From the NCBI GenBank assembly GCA_034509925.1, contig CM067530.1, forward strand, positions 11,452,501-11,516,500: DNA of 64,000 nucleotides, given 5' to 3'. Positions within the stretch are counted from its first letter, which is position 1; every line of letters begins with the position of its first letter. Below the pieces are notes generated by a model. It was not told where the DNA came from. It was given only the letters and a program-made list of their open reading frames with translations, and searched no databases. The position numbers and the translations under genes were made by a program. The stretch is from Hirudinaria manillensis (taxonomy: Eukaryota; Annelida; Clitellata; Hirudinida; Hirudinidae). Of this stretch, positions 46,340-58,294 are shown piece by piece.

Positions 46340-46909
46340 TATAACCATTGTTACTTAAAGGCGACGAAATAATTTTAACCTGTACAAGCAGTGCTTTGTT
46401 CCTTATTAAAGTGAAGATAATAGTTAACAAGTTAACGAAGAAGTCTTCAATACGATTTATAATTCTCAATATTAATTGGCAATATGGTTAAAACTGTAAT
46501 TATTAAATAATCTAAACGGATACCGGTCTTTTTCATGGTTAAATGTTTATTTTAGAATATTGGTTGCTAAGCAACAGCAACTACTAAAAGTAAACTTCTC
46601 AAATGGCGACATTTTCAGATTTTGAAGATATTAATTATGCATGAAGCCCCATCTAAAATCTTGAATTTTTGATAAATAATGCCTTGCTAATTGGGCCACT
46701 TGTACTTTGAACTCGAATCAGCCTTTAAAACTGCTTGAAATTCTTGGCTGCACCAAATATATTGATGATTTCGACTGTAGATAATCCAGCAATTATACTC
46801 TTGTGTCAGCTATCGCAGAAGAAACAATTTAATCATTTTAGCCTATAAACTGCGTCTAAAAATAGAATCCAATCACAATTCATTTTAAGTTATAAAGTTT
46901 TAAATCGTC
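46340..46909. other. Divergent promoter region, IQCK / MTTP
   Basis: 570 bp separate the two start codons, which point away from each other. No exon is seen. The region is AT-rich with no obvious simple-repeat array. Confidence 0.55.
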
Positions 46910-49900
46910 ATGCCTAGGGCGAGTTCACTGTCGCTGAAGTTAACTTTTCTGCTCGTTGTATTAGGTACGGATTATTGGTTGCAATCCGTTCTAGTGGTTA
47001 ATCTAAACTCTACACATTACATTAATGGTAATGTCACAATAAATAACTTTCCAGGATGCACGGGGCTGCCGTTGGTCACATTTTCATTCTCCTTCGTTCC
47101 TGGAACCACCTATAGGTTTGCCTACAAGACGGATGTCTCACTCAACCGGATTGCCACCTCACCGTCTCAGTTTTCCAGTAAAAACATGAAGGATATTGGA
47201 ATCAAGCTCCATGCGAACGTTGAAGCCACCTCTATCTGGTCAAATGATGATGATTGGCATTTCGTCAAACTCTCCGTAAGTCACTTGAAAAATTATTTTA
47301 TAATAAAGAGGAAAATAATTTGGGGTAGGATTTTCCTATTTTGTGCTGAAGTGTAGCTCCACTAATCAAAACTGGTTGATTTCATGTTAATCCTTGTGAA
47401 TTTTATTTTATCTGATGCATATCAAAGATATTTAAATCATCCATCATCTCTTAGTTATTTGAAACTATAGATTTCTTTAAAAAGAATGATTTTGCAATGT
47501 TCTAATAGATATTGTATTACTTGATATTTTAAGTAGCTGCATTATCAACATGCCCATAACCAAAAGTTATTAACGTCACCATCATCATCTTTCATTATCA
47601 CTCACTGAATCCAGGCCAATGAAGTCAGCATGCAGGGCCTTTCGAGTGAGGATGCCGTGAAGGTCGAACAACTTTTCAAGTCTCCGGCATTTTTCCTCCT
47701 TGAAAAAGGCATCGTCACCAGGATGTTCATCAACGAGGAACACAAACTCTCTGCCAACTTCTACAGGGGTGTGGCTTCCCTGTTCCAATTGAGAGAGCAT
47801 TCTCTTGAAAGAGAGGTAGCAGCAATCAGTGTTAATTTTTATTATTTGTTAATCAATTTTCTAATGTTTTGCTGCCTTTTTGCCTGCACATCTTTTCAAT
47901 AAAAATCATTTAGTTAACAGAATCTCTCCATTTCAGGTGGATGTGTCCGGATCGTGTGAAGTGAACTACGAAAGAATCAACGACCATAAACTACTCAAGT
48001 CAAAGAAGAACTGCCACGACCCTGACTCGTTGGAATACACCAACGTCAACAAAGTCTGTCGAGAACTCGGTTAAATTTTTATAAAATGACTCGATTTGAC
48101 AGATTTTAATCGACCAACAATATGGATCAAATACGAGAATAAAATTAAATAATTACTGTTTAAAATTTAATAATTACTGTTTAAAATTTAATAATTACTG
48201 TTTAAAATAATTACTTAGTTGCTTGGCATAAAGAAACATCACTGGAATCAGGTGGAATATTCTTTTTCTGAGGATTTCATTCTCTCCATCAAGGCTTCTG
48301 AGTACCACGAAGTATCGGCCGAGCTCGGAAGCACGGCAACGAGGGTGGAGTCGAGGTAGTCGTTATCGATTAATTATTACTAATTACTTGTTATTAATTA
48401 ATTGATTAATTAATTATTATTTTTATTTAACTTTGTCTGAATTCACTCCAGCCACGTTTCCAAATTTCATCCTCGGTTTCTTTTCAGGCAACAGATGTCT
48501 CTGTTAGAGACTGAAACATCCCAGGAAGGAACGACTTCGGCAGGCAGCTTCGAGGAGGCAGTCGTTCGAATGAGGAGAGGTTTATAATATTGCATGCAAA
48601 TATTTTTATTATTATGTTTTAATATTCTTATTATTATCTTTTAATATATTTATTGCTATATTTGGATTTTTTGATTATGTTTAATCAATTATTATGTTAG
48701 AATTTGTTCAATAACATGTCGTTAAATGTGGATAAATTAGTCATAAGTAAGTAAAAATTATGCAGCACGTCAAGTAAAAATATTTTAAAAGTAAAAATAT
48801 TTTAATAACTTCGAGGATGTTTGAATTTAACTTGAATTTTTAACAATTTTCTCTCAGATTTTGAGAAGTTGGTCGAATCTTCGTTGAAGTTGACTTTGGA
48901 GGACACGAAGCAGGATGGAAGTGAAAAGATGGAGGTCGTCAGTTGTTTATAATAATTAATCGTTCGGAGCCGTCGTTCGTTTATTCAAATTATCCCCTTA
49001 ATAAATTCATGGTCTTGAAATAAATCGTTACTCGATAAATCGTTAGCACTTACGTCCGACAATTAACTCCTCCAGCTGTCTTCTCTGGTCGACGAAGTGA
49101 GGTCGGGGGTCGTGGCCTCCTCCGTAGGTCGAGACGGTAGCTCCCTCGCGTTCCAGAAACTGCTGGCGGCTTTTCGCTCCTCGGATCGGAAGGAGCTGAC
49201 GGAAATCCTGAGGAAGTACAAGGACGACGAGGACATCTTGTGAGTCGTTTTGGCTTTTTGGGATCGTCAAATTTGTAGACATTGCTATTGAAAGTTGTTG
49301 CTGTTGCTTTTAATTTTTCAACTTTTGTTGTTGCATCTTTTATTATAATTTTATTTTCTTTGTTATTACGATATTCACTGCCATTAATGTGACATGCAAA
49401 TGAATCATACATGCCAAGTGCTAAGCACGCACAGCCACATCGTAACGAGTCTCGAGGTTCACTTTTAACACTTCCAGTCCAACACTCATCGACGCAGCCA
49501 CTGCTGCTCAGACCTCGGATTCGTTGGCCTCCCTGAAGGAGGTTCTCGACTTCCGGAGGGACGGAGTTCAAGTCCTGGAAAGGTTCCTTCTTGGGTCGGC
49601 CCTCTCCACCCACCCTTCTGAGGAGCTGCTGTTGCATCTGCTGGTAGGTCTTTTGGAATTCCAGTTGTTGATTGCTTGTTGTTCTTGTCAATCCAGGTGT
49701 TGGTGGCACCTGTTTGAATTGTTGTGAAATTAGTGTTGATAGTGTTATAATTATTATAATAAAGTATATAATAAGTTGTCTTTGTTGTTTATTTTGGAAT
49801 TGTGTCTAATCTTAAGTGAAATTATTAAATGGGCAACCAGTTCGTTCCAATTGTTTGCAGTTTCGTTATGTAAATTAATTAACTATTTAGTTATGCGTAA

Positions 49901-52900
49901 CTTAACTAAACTATAATCACAACCTCGAAACAGGAACTTTCTGCATCGAACGTTGAGGACGTTCAACTCAGGGAATCCCTTCGAGAGGCCCTCGGTTCGG
50001 TGCTCTTCACCTACTCGAGACGAGACGGACACAAAAAGGAGGTGGGAGTTTGTTTTTGTCGTCTGCTTTATACTGCAAGTTAATTGAGGTTAAAATGAAT
50101 AATAAAATAATCTAAATAATTACAAATAAATTATAAAATAATCTAACTAGTTATAAACAAATCAGATCACATTCATAAACCAGTTTATGAAATCGTCGAA
50201 CCCTTAACTCTTGACCTCACCCGACCTCTGTCCACACTCCCGAAAGGTTGCAGAGAAGGTCACGAACGCCCTCCTCGGGCACCTGCGCGAGTGCGGGGAT
50301 GACCCCACCTGCCAATCGGCTGTCAGGGCACTATCCAACACGGGGGCGTGGCCTGCCGTGGAGCACGTCGTGGGTCTCCTCGAGTCCAGCAGCACTGCCA
50401 CAGTGGGGGAGGCATGTCTGAAGGCTTTGCGAAGGTTCGACATAAAACTCATCGACTCAAAGGTGACCATAATTTATTATAATTATTTATTATAAGTGAT
50501 AATTTATTATAATTAATACTGCTTGTAATAACAAGTAATGATAAGTTATCGTTGCTATTAATATTTAATGATAATTATCGTTATTATTGAAGTTATTAAC
50601 TCATAAACTCCATGTTAACCCTGCTCTTGCAAATTATTGATTTCGATTTCGTTTTCACTTTCTCTCGATCGATTGCAACCCATCCACTCCCCAGTTCAGG
50701 GAACGACTGAAGGACGTTTTCCACCAAAGGAGGAGAGGTTACGACACCGTCGTCCGAACGCAGGCCCTGAAGTTGCTGCTGAAAATGAACCTCGACTCGG
50801 AAGAAGTTCGAGACGTGTTCCTGGAGTCGTTGGATCCGTGGAACGAGGACTACGACCTTTACGTTCAGTCCCTGATCTTCGACGAGGCTCGGAAAAACCC
50901 GACGTTCGGGTTCGTTTCGGATGGGGAATTCCCCACCCCCGTTTCCGTTCTAAGTTTCAAATCAATTAAAATTGGGGGGCATCGGTCTCGTCTGCTTGTA
51001 AACATTTCTGCACGATTAAATTTTTATTTCACGATCCGAATTGCAATTCCATCGCCATCTTCTTCGTCACCATCTCGTGCATGTCAGAGATTTGGCTTCG
51101 CTTGCAAATCGATTGAAATTTGTTTTCCAGGAAGCACCTCAATCGAGTCCTCAGGAACTCCACGCTGAGCAACTTCGACACCCTCTCACCGAACGGAAAA
51201 TCCTTGGCCTTCTCGTCCGAGATGCTTGGTGAGGATGTGTGTTTGTTTGTCTGTTTGTTTGCTTGTCCGTTTGGTTATCTCTGTTAATGTGCTTTTAATA
51301 GTAATACATGCAATAATAATTCAAATGTAAATGGCATAATGATAATATGACTGAGACTGGCAAGATTACTCAATATAAGGTTGTTATTGTTGTAATAACA
51401 CTAATTTATTTCAATCGAGTGATATAATAATAATGTCGTTATTGTGATAGGGTCGCCAAAGGTCGAGTATCTGATGTACGTGGAGAACGACAGATCAGGA
51501 ACCATGAGGAGGTCAGGAATGGACGTCGACCTCCAACATTTGAACCTCACCTTACCCCTGTACAAGGTCTCCTATCTTTTACGTGACTTATGTACAGTTA
51601 TGTTAATGACTCGATTAATATTCATTAATCTCCTATGTCTGTGAAGATCATGTGATTGTTTGATGCGATATTTCGTGCTAATGACCCGATTAATATTTAA
51701 TGCCAAGGCCTCTGAATTCTTTACGAAAGACCTCTCGAGTTTAATTATGTTAATGAACTTTCAGTTCGAGCTGTTTGCAGCCGGCCTTGGAGGCCTGTTG
51801 GGCGAAGCAGGCGACGAATCGGAAGAAGTCGAAGTCACGGCCGGCATGTCATTGGACATGATGGGGGTGTCGCTTCGACCAATCACGTTCTTCGTGGGAC
51901 AGGGAGGTCTCATGTCGGCCGTATGGAATGCACCCAGTGAACTCGTGTCTGCCCTGCAGGTAAACTCTTGAAAACATCTAAATTAAGTTTATTTTAATAT
52001 TAAGTTTATTACTTTTGTTGCAGTATTGTTATTGTCTTCGTCGTCATCATCACCACAATAATAATATCAACAAACTGACTCAAACTCTGTACCTTGCATA
52101 GCGTTACATACCATTTTGGCTAAATTAATCATCTTTACAAGATGGCCTTATTGATGCCATTGTATATTATTATTAATATTGTTATTATTATTATTATTAT
52201 AATTATTGTTATTATTATTATACAAATAACATTCAACAGGTAAACTTCCTGCTCCAAGACCACAAGGAGTCTCTGCTCCTCGGCAACGGACTCCGAGTGA
52301 AGTTCGAGGTCACTGGGGTCGTGTCCCTCGACCTCTCGGGTTCACTCAGCGTCAGCCTTTGGAACAAAAATGCCCGCTCCCTCATCAGAAACAGGTGCTC
52401 GATTTCAAAACAATTGCCATCGTCGTTGTTACCATTGTCATTATTGTTATTATTTATTATTATTTATTTATTATTACTTGACATATCACACAAAACAATA
52501 ATTATATCAATATTTATATTATTTATTATATTATTATTTTTATTATTTTTCTAAATACCCTCAATTAATCGCTCATTAACTAGTTCAACGGCTATATTTA
52601 GATGCACTCATGAATGTTCAATAATCATAATTATCCCCCTACCACTTCAACCCTGGCACCCTAAGAACCTTCGTACCCATTTCCATCCCCGCAGTGGTTC
52701 GATTTCCTTGAAAACCGTCACACGACTCGAGTCGAACCTCTTCAGAAGCACCTTCGAAGCCACCGAAGATGTTCGGTCGGGGGTGGACTTCAGGACGGAC
52801 GTTGACTTTTACGACGGGGTCAAGATGTGCCTGCAGATGATCCGACCCGATTCTCTAATCAGGTCAGCATTTTGCTTTTTTTTTATTTCGACTTTTAATT

Positions 52901-53131
52901 TTTGGAATCGTCGATTCTTTCCGTCCGTCCGTCCTCTATCGTCGCGTTTCCGACTCACGCACCCCGCGACCCCGTTGCAGGCAGCAGACGACGGGACTCG
53001 AGCGACTGAGCGGCAGGAGGAAGTCGTTCCTGTCTCGAGCCGCGTCGAAGACGGAGGTGCCGGGCATTTCGTATCCTCTGCCGAGGAGCAACTACGACAA
53101 GTGCAGGGTGCTTTTCCCTCCCGGATCGTGA
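46910..53131 (+). CDS. MTTP: Microsomal triglyceride transfer protein large subunit
   Basis: Eighteen exons: 46910-46964, 47055-47275, 47615-47815, 47937-48053, 48219-48355, 48488-48579, 48858-48934, 49076-49239, 49478-49643, 49934-50041, 50247-50462, 50695-50909, 51131-51228, 51451-51566, 51765-51959, 52240-52394, 52695-52862 and 52981-53131. Phases agree; 883 residues (human 894). MTP is an ER-lumenal member of the vitellogenin/large lipid transfer superfamily. It loads lipid onto apoB-type lipoproteins with protein disulfide isomerase. Residues 1-19 look like a signal peptide (KLTFLLVVLG). An N-sheet (VPGTTYRFAYKTDVSL), a helical-repeat domain made of exons 7-13, and C-terminal sheets follow. 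The first intron (90 bp) keeps the frame open. The stop codon is clear at 53129-53131. Confidence 0.92.
48150..48213. repeat. 21-nt tandem array, 3 copies
   Basis: The AATTACTG core begins at 48151, 48172 and 48193, an exact 21-base period, ending just before the MTTP exon 5 acceptor (TTACTTAG/TTGCTTGG at 48218/48219). Confidence 0.85.
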
Positions 53132-53515
53132 AGACGGATCCCTCTTAACTTTCTTTTCAAACGAATGTCGGCGAGGAATTTGTTTGAACATTTTGACTTG
53201 TTTTTTTATTATTAAATGAATCAAAATATTTTAAAAACACTGCATTTTTACGATTGGTTATGCATGGTTATGCATTGGCTTTCCTTCGATGAACCAAAAA
53301 AAAAATCACCGCAAAATGTCACGAACAAATAGAATCGAATACAAACTGAAAAACCAAACTGAAAATATCAACCAGGGAATTGAGAATACCCAAGGAATTA
53401 ATACTCGAGCACTAAGGAACAGCTGGAGCCATGATTCAGCACCTCAGAACGAATGAACACCATTTTTACCATCAAGACGGAACGAGATTGTTTTTCGGAG
53501 CAGAGGTCGAAGCCC
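53132..53515. other. Convergent 3' flanks of MTTP and SLC39A11
   Basis: 384 bp between two stop codons. ATTAAA at 53211 may serve MTTP; TTTATT at about 53205 on plus may serve SLC39A11. Confidence 0.5.
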
Positions 53516-54390
53516 TCAGGAGAGGGCGATGTCGAGGGTCATCATGACGACGAATCCGACCGTCGCCCAGATCGACGCGATCCTTCCGTTTCCACTGCAA
53601 AGAAGAGCAACCGTTGTTTACGACGGATTCTCTCGATTCTTGAAATCATGCCAGGTTCGAAGTCCAAGCTCTCCAACTCTTCCCCACACAACTCTCCCCC
53701 CAACAAAATTATGATGATGATGATGATGAAAATGCAGATAAGCCAGCCTACTTGCTCTGGGCCTCGGGTATGATGTCATCGAATACCACAAACATCATGG
53801 CTCCTGCTGCGAAGGAGAGAACGTACGGGAGGAGTGGATCCACCATCAGGACGCAGAGGGCTCCAATCACCCCGAACACAGGCTCGACCATACCGCTCAG
53901 CTGCCCGTACCTTGGTGATGATGATGAAGATGGTGATGATGATGATTGTTAACGATCTGGGAAAGATCACAGTTGTTAAAATTATATGCATTAAAAGCTT
54001 TTAACTTCATCGAGAACAGCCATTGCTTGGATGAGGTAAATTGGGTCAAACCATATAAATCGGGTTAGACCATGTAAATTGGGTCAGACCATCATTTAGT
54101 ATTCAGGGTGGGTGGGACCATGTAAATTGGGTCAGACCATCATTTAGTATTCAGGGTGGGTGGGTGGGAGTGGTTGTTTTCTCACCAGAAAGAGGTCATC
54201 GGGGACATCCCAGAAGCCCTCAAGGGGATGCTGACTGCAAGTCCTTCTGGAAAGTTCTGGATGCCTATGCCCAGAGCCAGATTCCTAGAAGAAGCAAGAA
54301 ACATGTTTGAAGAGCAACAGTTTTAAACTAAAGAACAAATAATAATATTCTTGTCAATAATTATCACAAGGCAATTATAACGATTACCTA

Positions 54391-54426
<36 letters not shown>

Positions 54427-55867
54427 GACCATCGCTCACTCATTCCTCACCTCGACTTCCCAAACGTGGAAGAAGGAGTCCTACCAACAGACCCGAATGC
54501 CACGCCCACAGCAAGACCCTCTGATGAAGTTTGATAACAAAATGAAACATGATGTCGTTGTTATTAAATGAAAACTGTCAGTTTTTCAGACGAGCCGCAG
54601 ATGCTGAGTTCGAAACCTACCTCGGCCTCCTCCACTCAGAAGGAACGAAAGATGGGTGCTGGAATGACTTGTTTGAAACAAAATCTTAGTGAAATACAAT
54701 TTTATGATCGTTTGATAACATAATTGCATGGTAATAATCTAACTTTATACTAACCTGATAAATTTTTTTATTAAAAACTGGCAATCAAAATTCCAAAACC
54801 ACCTGGAATGTTGTGGATGGTGATGGCGATAATGAGAAGCATGAGCCTCTTCCAGCTGGTGGAGTGGTTTTCCACCCCATGAGGAGCGCTCGAGGCTCCC
54901 CTCGGGTCGACCGCTGCCGAACCCCTTTTCCTCAAGTTCGTCTCGACCCTGGGAACTGCGAACCCGTCGCTTTTCTTCGGGGAAAGAAAAAGCAGATGGT
55001 CTTCTGCTTCCTCCTCCAATATGTAAAGGTCTGTCACGGAATTCTGGGTCGAGCGATGGCATCATCGTTATCACCACGTCATTATCATCATCATCATCAT
55101 CATCATCATTATCATCATCATCATCATCAATGCCTAGAAGATGGACCGACCGAGCTTGGGATCAGTTTGTCTGCCACGAGCAGGAACAAGGAGCCAAAGA
55201 GGAAGCCAACGACAGCAGGAAAGAATGAATACTCGCCGTTCTTTCCGTATAGTCCGGAATATCTGGCGTGTTCTATGGCAGGTTCGAGGAGGGACCAATA
55301 TGAGGCCGCTGTCATGACCTTACAATGGTGGTTAGCAGACGATAAAATGAGGAGGATAAATTTAGTTTCAAGTTTTGAGTTGAATGTTTCAAGTCTATTT
55401 TCACAATTTAAGTTAGAATTAGCGAGGATTTGTTGATCCTGATTTCCATGCAATACTCAGTCAATTTTCAAAAATAATCCATTAAAAATAACAAATCTCT
55501 TGTAAATAAGAAGACAAAGTTAAACCGTAAAACAAATTCCAATATAAAAAGCAAATGTTTGCAGTTGCTAAGATTGCATTAATTTTAATACCCGCATTAT
55601 AGTTTTAAAAATATATATTCACCCCTGCTGCGAAGCCTAGACTGGCGTCCAGAAACGTTCTCTGAAATATCAGTCATCCAGTTGAAAAACTGAGTTGAAT
55701 CAACTTTTAATCGTTTAATCCTCCTCATAAATAAGTTTATTCTTCTTCATAAAAAGCACCTGATCGCCTTGACAAACGAAAACTAGAGCACTTCCTAGGG
55801 CTGTGATCCCCCATGTGAAAAGAGTCCCCAAAAAGGCCTGCAATACCGGATTTAAACCTTCTATCAT
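53516..55867 (-). CDS. SLC39A11: Zinc transporter ZIP11
   Basis: Eight exons: 55760-55867, 55623-55661, 55151-55318, 54803-55043, 54451-54520, 54186-54284, 53752-53910 and 53516-53594. Phases agree; 320 residues (human 342). It imports zinc into the cytosol or Golgi lumen region, as known for ZIP11. The start ATG ([20 protein letters not shown]) lines up with the human start. Helix motifs follow: [34 protein letters not shown] (TM4, His182 and Glu186, split by an intron); [14 protein letters not shown] (TM5, Glu222); [21 protein letters not shown]; and [13 protein letters not shown] at the end. The metal-binding HNxPEG and QNFPEG motifs are intact. The donor of exon 3 (TCG/GTCGGT) is weak but is phase-compatible. 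The frame is open upstream of the chosen ATG. Confidence 0.93.
54069..54164. repeat. 48-nt direct tandem duplication
   Basis: Two adjacent 48-base copies (54069-54116 and 54117-54164) are near identical, starting ACCATGTAAATTGGGTCAGA and ending GGGTGGGTGGG. A looser shorter copy precedes them. It is in the SLC39A11 intron between exons 6 and 7. Confidence 0.9.
55082..55130. repeat. (ATC)n in SLC39A11 intron
   Basis: ATC array between exons 3 and 4 of SLC39A11, about 40 bases from exon 4. Confidence 0.9.
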
Positions 55868-56350
55868 TTTCTCAACTCCGTGATAAAGTGCCACGCATCT
55901 ATTGTAAACAAGAGTCCCATTCGGCACATCGATTGGATTGAAATAGCGGTTCCTACTTTGAATTCAGTTGAAAATATGGGCCGGTTAATTTCAGAATATC
56001 CATCTTTGAGAAATGACATTTGGTTTTACTAATTATTTTCCATCACCATCTTATATCTTTATTTTAGCCGTTGAAATGTTAGAATTTGTGCTTGTTGTGA
56101 GACTGCTCTCATTTTATATGAATTTAAATATTATATTGAGAGCTTATTTAATTTCTACTCTCTTCTGATTTTGAAACTGTAATTTAAGCTTGTTAAGTTG
56201 ATAAATCAATATTATGGTTGTTATGGAAGCATCAAAACATATTACTCTTACTAGCGCAGGTGTTGCAAGATTTCTCACAAAGAGTTTCATTCATTATATT
56301 TCATTAAAAGGGATTCTTTCCGAATTTGTGATTTTGTCGGTTTGTCAACA
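55868..56350. other. Divergent promoter region, SLC39A11 / 56.4 kb gene
   Basis: 483 bp between two head-to-head start codons. No exon required. Frame before the SLC39A11 ATG is open for some codons and may be 5' UTR. Confidence 0.5.
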
Positions 56351-57954
56351 ATGAGGGGTAAATGCTTATTAAACCAAATGAGGAACAACCAAATGGCGGA
56401 AATCTTAATTTCAGATTCTTCAACGTCCTCGAGCGTTATCGATCACAAATTAGTCAGAATCGAATCAAAAATAGGCAATCTCAAGAGGCTTGTTAAATAT
56501 ATGAAGGTACTTTAAATTAAAGCAATGTTAGCGTTTGTTTTTGTTTAATTGGGAGTCATTGTCAGGAGCATCAGGATCCAAAACAGAAGCAGGATGATGA
56601 CGGAACTCAGAGCATTGTTTCGGAATGCAATTACGTTCAAGGTTTCCTTTAGATTAGATTTGCAAAAAGAAATGGTTGGCCACCTCGTCGATTAGAAATG
56701 AAATCCATTCTCTAAATTTTGAAATTACTTTTTAAACAATCGAGGTCTTTTGTCATCTTCAGAAACAAACTCAGAAGTTACCGAGTCAGAAAGACCAACC
56801 TCGGTATCAATGGAATATACTGACGACGAAGGAATGAAAGGAGATCAAAGCGATTTTATTTACTCACAAGTGGCTTCTTTCATTTCACAAAATGAACAAC
56901 ATCCTCATTTCCTGATAGCCATCTTTTCGCTATTAAAATTTTTCGATTCTGATCAGTTGAGAGACGAGGCACTCCAGGCGATCAAGAAAGTCGTGGAAAG
57001 GGATGATTGTGAAACTTCTCAAAAGGAAGATTTATCTGAAATGGCAGTGAGTATCAAATTTTAATTTGCTAATATGTTTGATTTAACTTTAAACACATAA
57101 GATTAATGATAAATAATCGATGTGAATTGTTATTCAAAACTTGACAAAACATAGTAAACTTAATTTGAATAATAATGAAAAAGGCTAATAAATAATTAAT
57201 TAATAATTCATAATTAATGTTAATTCATAATATACAAAATATTATAATATATATAATAATATATAGAATTTGGTCTGAATTCTTAAAAGTATTATAAAGA
57301 TATTTCCGATCAGAAATAATTATTTCATTCAATTTGTTTTATAACTTCGAGAGCTTAAATATTCACAGAAACCGGACTTTACAGAGGATTCGATGAGCAA
57401 AAATTCATTAACTGGACCCGATGTAACCGATACTTATTCATCTTCAGACGAATTACAAGAGACCGCCATACATTTAGAGGAAGTAGGAAACCATTTTATC
57501 AAACGTAAACATTTTCAATATGGCTTGATACTTAGCATATTCACTTTAGAATTTCAAACGAATGAAGGATCAAACTAAATTTCTGGAAGACGAGGTAGCT
57601 AGTGATTTTTCGTTAAAACGTCGAATTGGAAGAACGGGTTATTTCTTTATAGGTGGGAAAGAGGCTATCTGAAATGCACGATGAAGTCCTGTCAATATTC
57701 AGGAACTTTGGAGCAACAATAGTTACAAATGATTTGATCTCTTTGCTGGTTAAAAATATTATAAAGAGCCTAAATCTAAACTCCGGTATCGAAAGGCGTC
57801 TGCGAGTAGCGCTACAAAAATTCACGGGAGAAGAGTAAGTTTATAAAGAAGTTACTGGTAGTAGAAATGCTAAAAGTTAATAAAAATTTTATTCATTTAC
57901 AGTTTGTCGGCTGTTTGTGGTAGCGTGACTGACGCCATCATGCGAGAGATCTAA
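56351..57954 (+). CDS. Unrecognised acidic/helical protein, possibly related to the PCM1 C-terminus
   Basis: Seven exons chain in phase: 56351-56506, 56566-56641, 56763-57046, 57369-57482, 57550-57594, 57653-57834 and 57903-57954; 302 residues, all GT-AG. I do not recognise it firmly. Residues 24-52 (IDHKLVRIESKIGNLKRLVK) look like a coiled coil. Residues about 107-160 hold a motif of the form FIYSQVASFISQNEQ-HPHFL-FSLLKFF-LRDEALQAIKK. Acidic, Ser-rich linkers follow, then a helical end (MHDEVLSIFRNFG...LRVALQKF). The central motif recalls the C-terminal region of pericentriolar material 1, from memory only. If so, this is a short protein or a fragment with that domain. A possible poly(A) signal is AATAAA at 58161. 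ALYREF starts 340 bp downstream on the same strand. Confidence 0.7.
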
Positions 57955-58160
57955 ATTTATCGACATCACATCTTACAAATATCTTTGAGATCTTGACTGT
58001 TTTAAACAGACGAAATTTTTTGTCGATTTATAGTAGGAAAATTGAGCGTCTTTCTGCCATTATTTTCAGATGGTCATTAAATGACTTACTTTATTTAATT
58101 ATTTGTATAAATTAATATTGTTCATATTATAAATCTTTTATATTTTAATTAAAATTTAAT

Positions 58161-58166
58161 AATAAA
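58161..58166 (+). promoter_or_regulatory. Possible poly(A) signal of the 56.4 kb gene
   Basis: AATAAA about 205 bases past the stop codon and about 130 bases before the ALYREF start. Confidence 0.5.
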
Positions 58167-58294
58167 GTTATAAAAATTTATTGAAAACACGCATGCATTT
58201 GTTTACTTTTATTGCCTCTTCTTGTGAAGTCAGAGTTGGTAATCAAGCGCATCTATACGGCGAACCGTGCTTACAATAATAATCAATAATCGAA

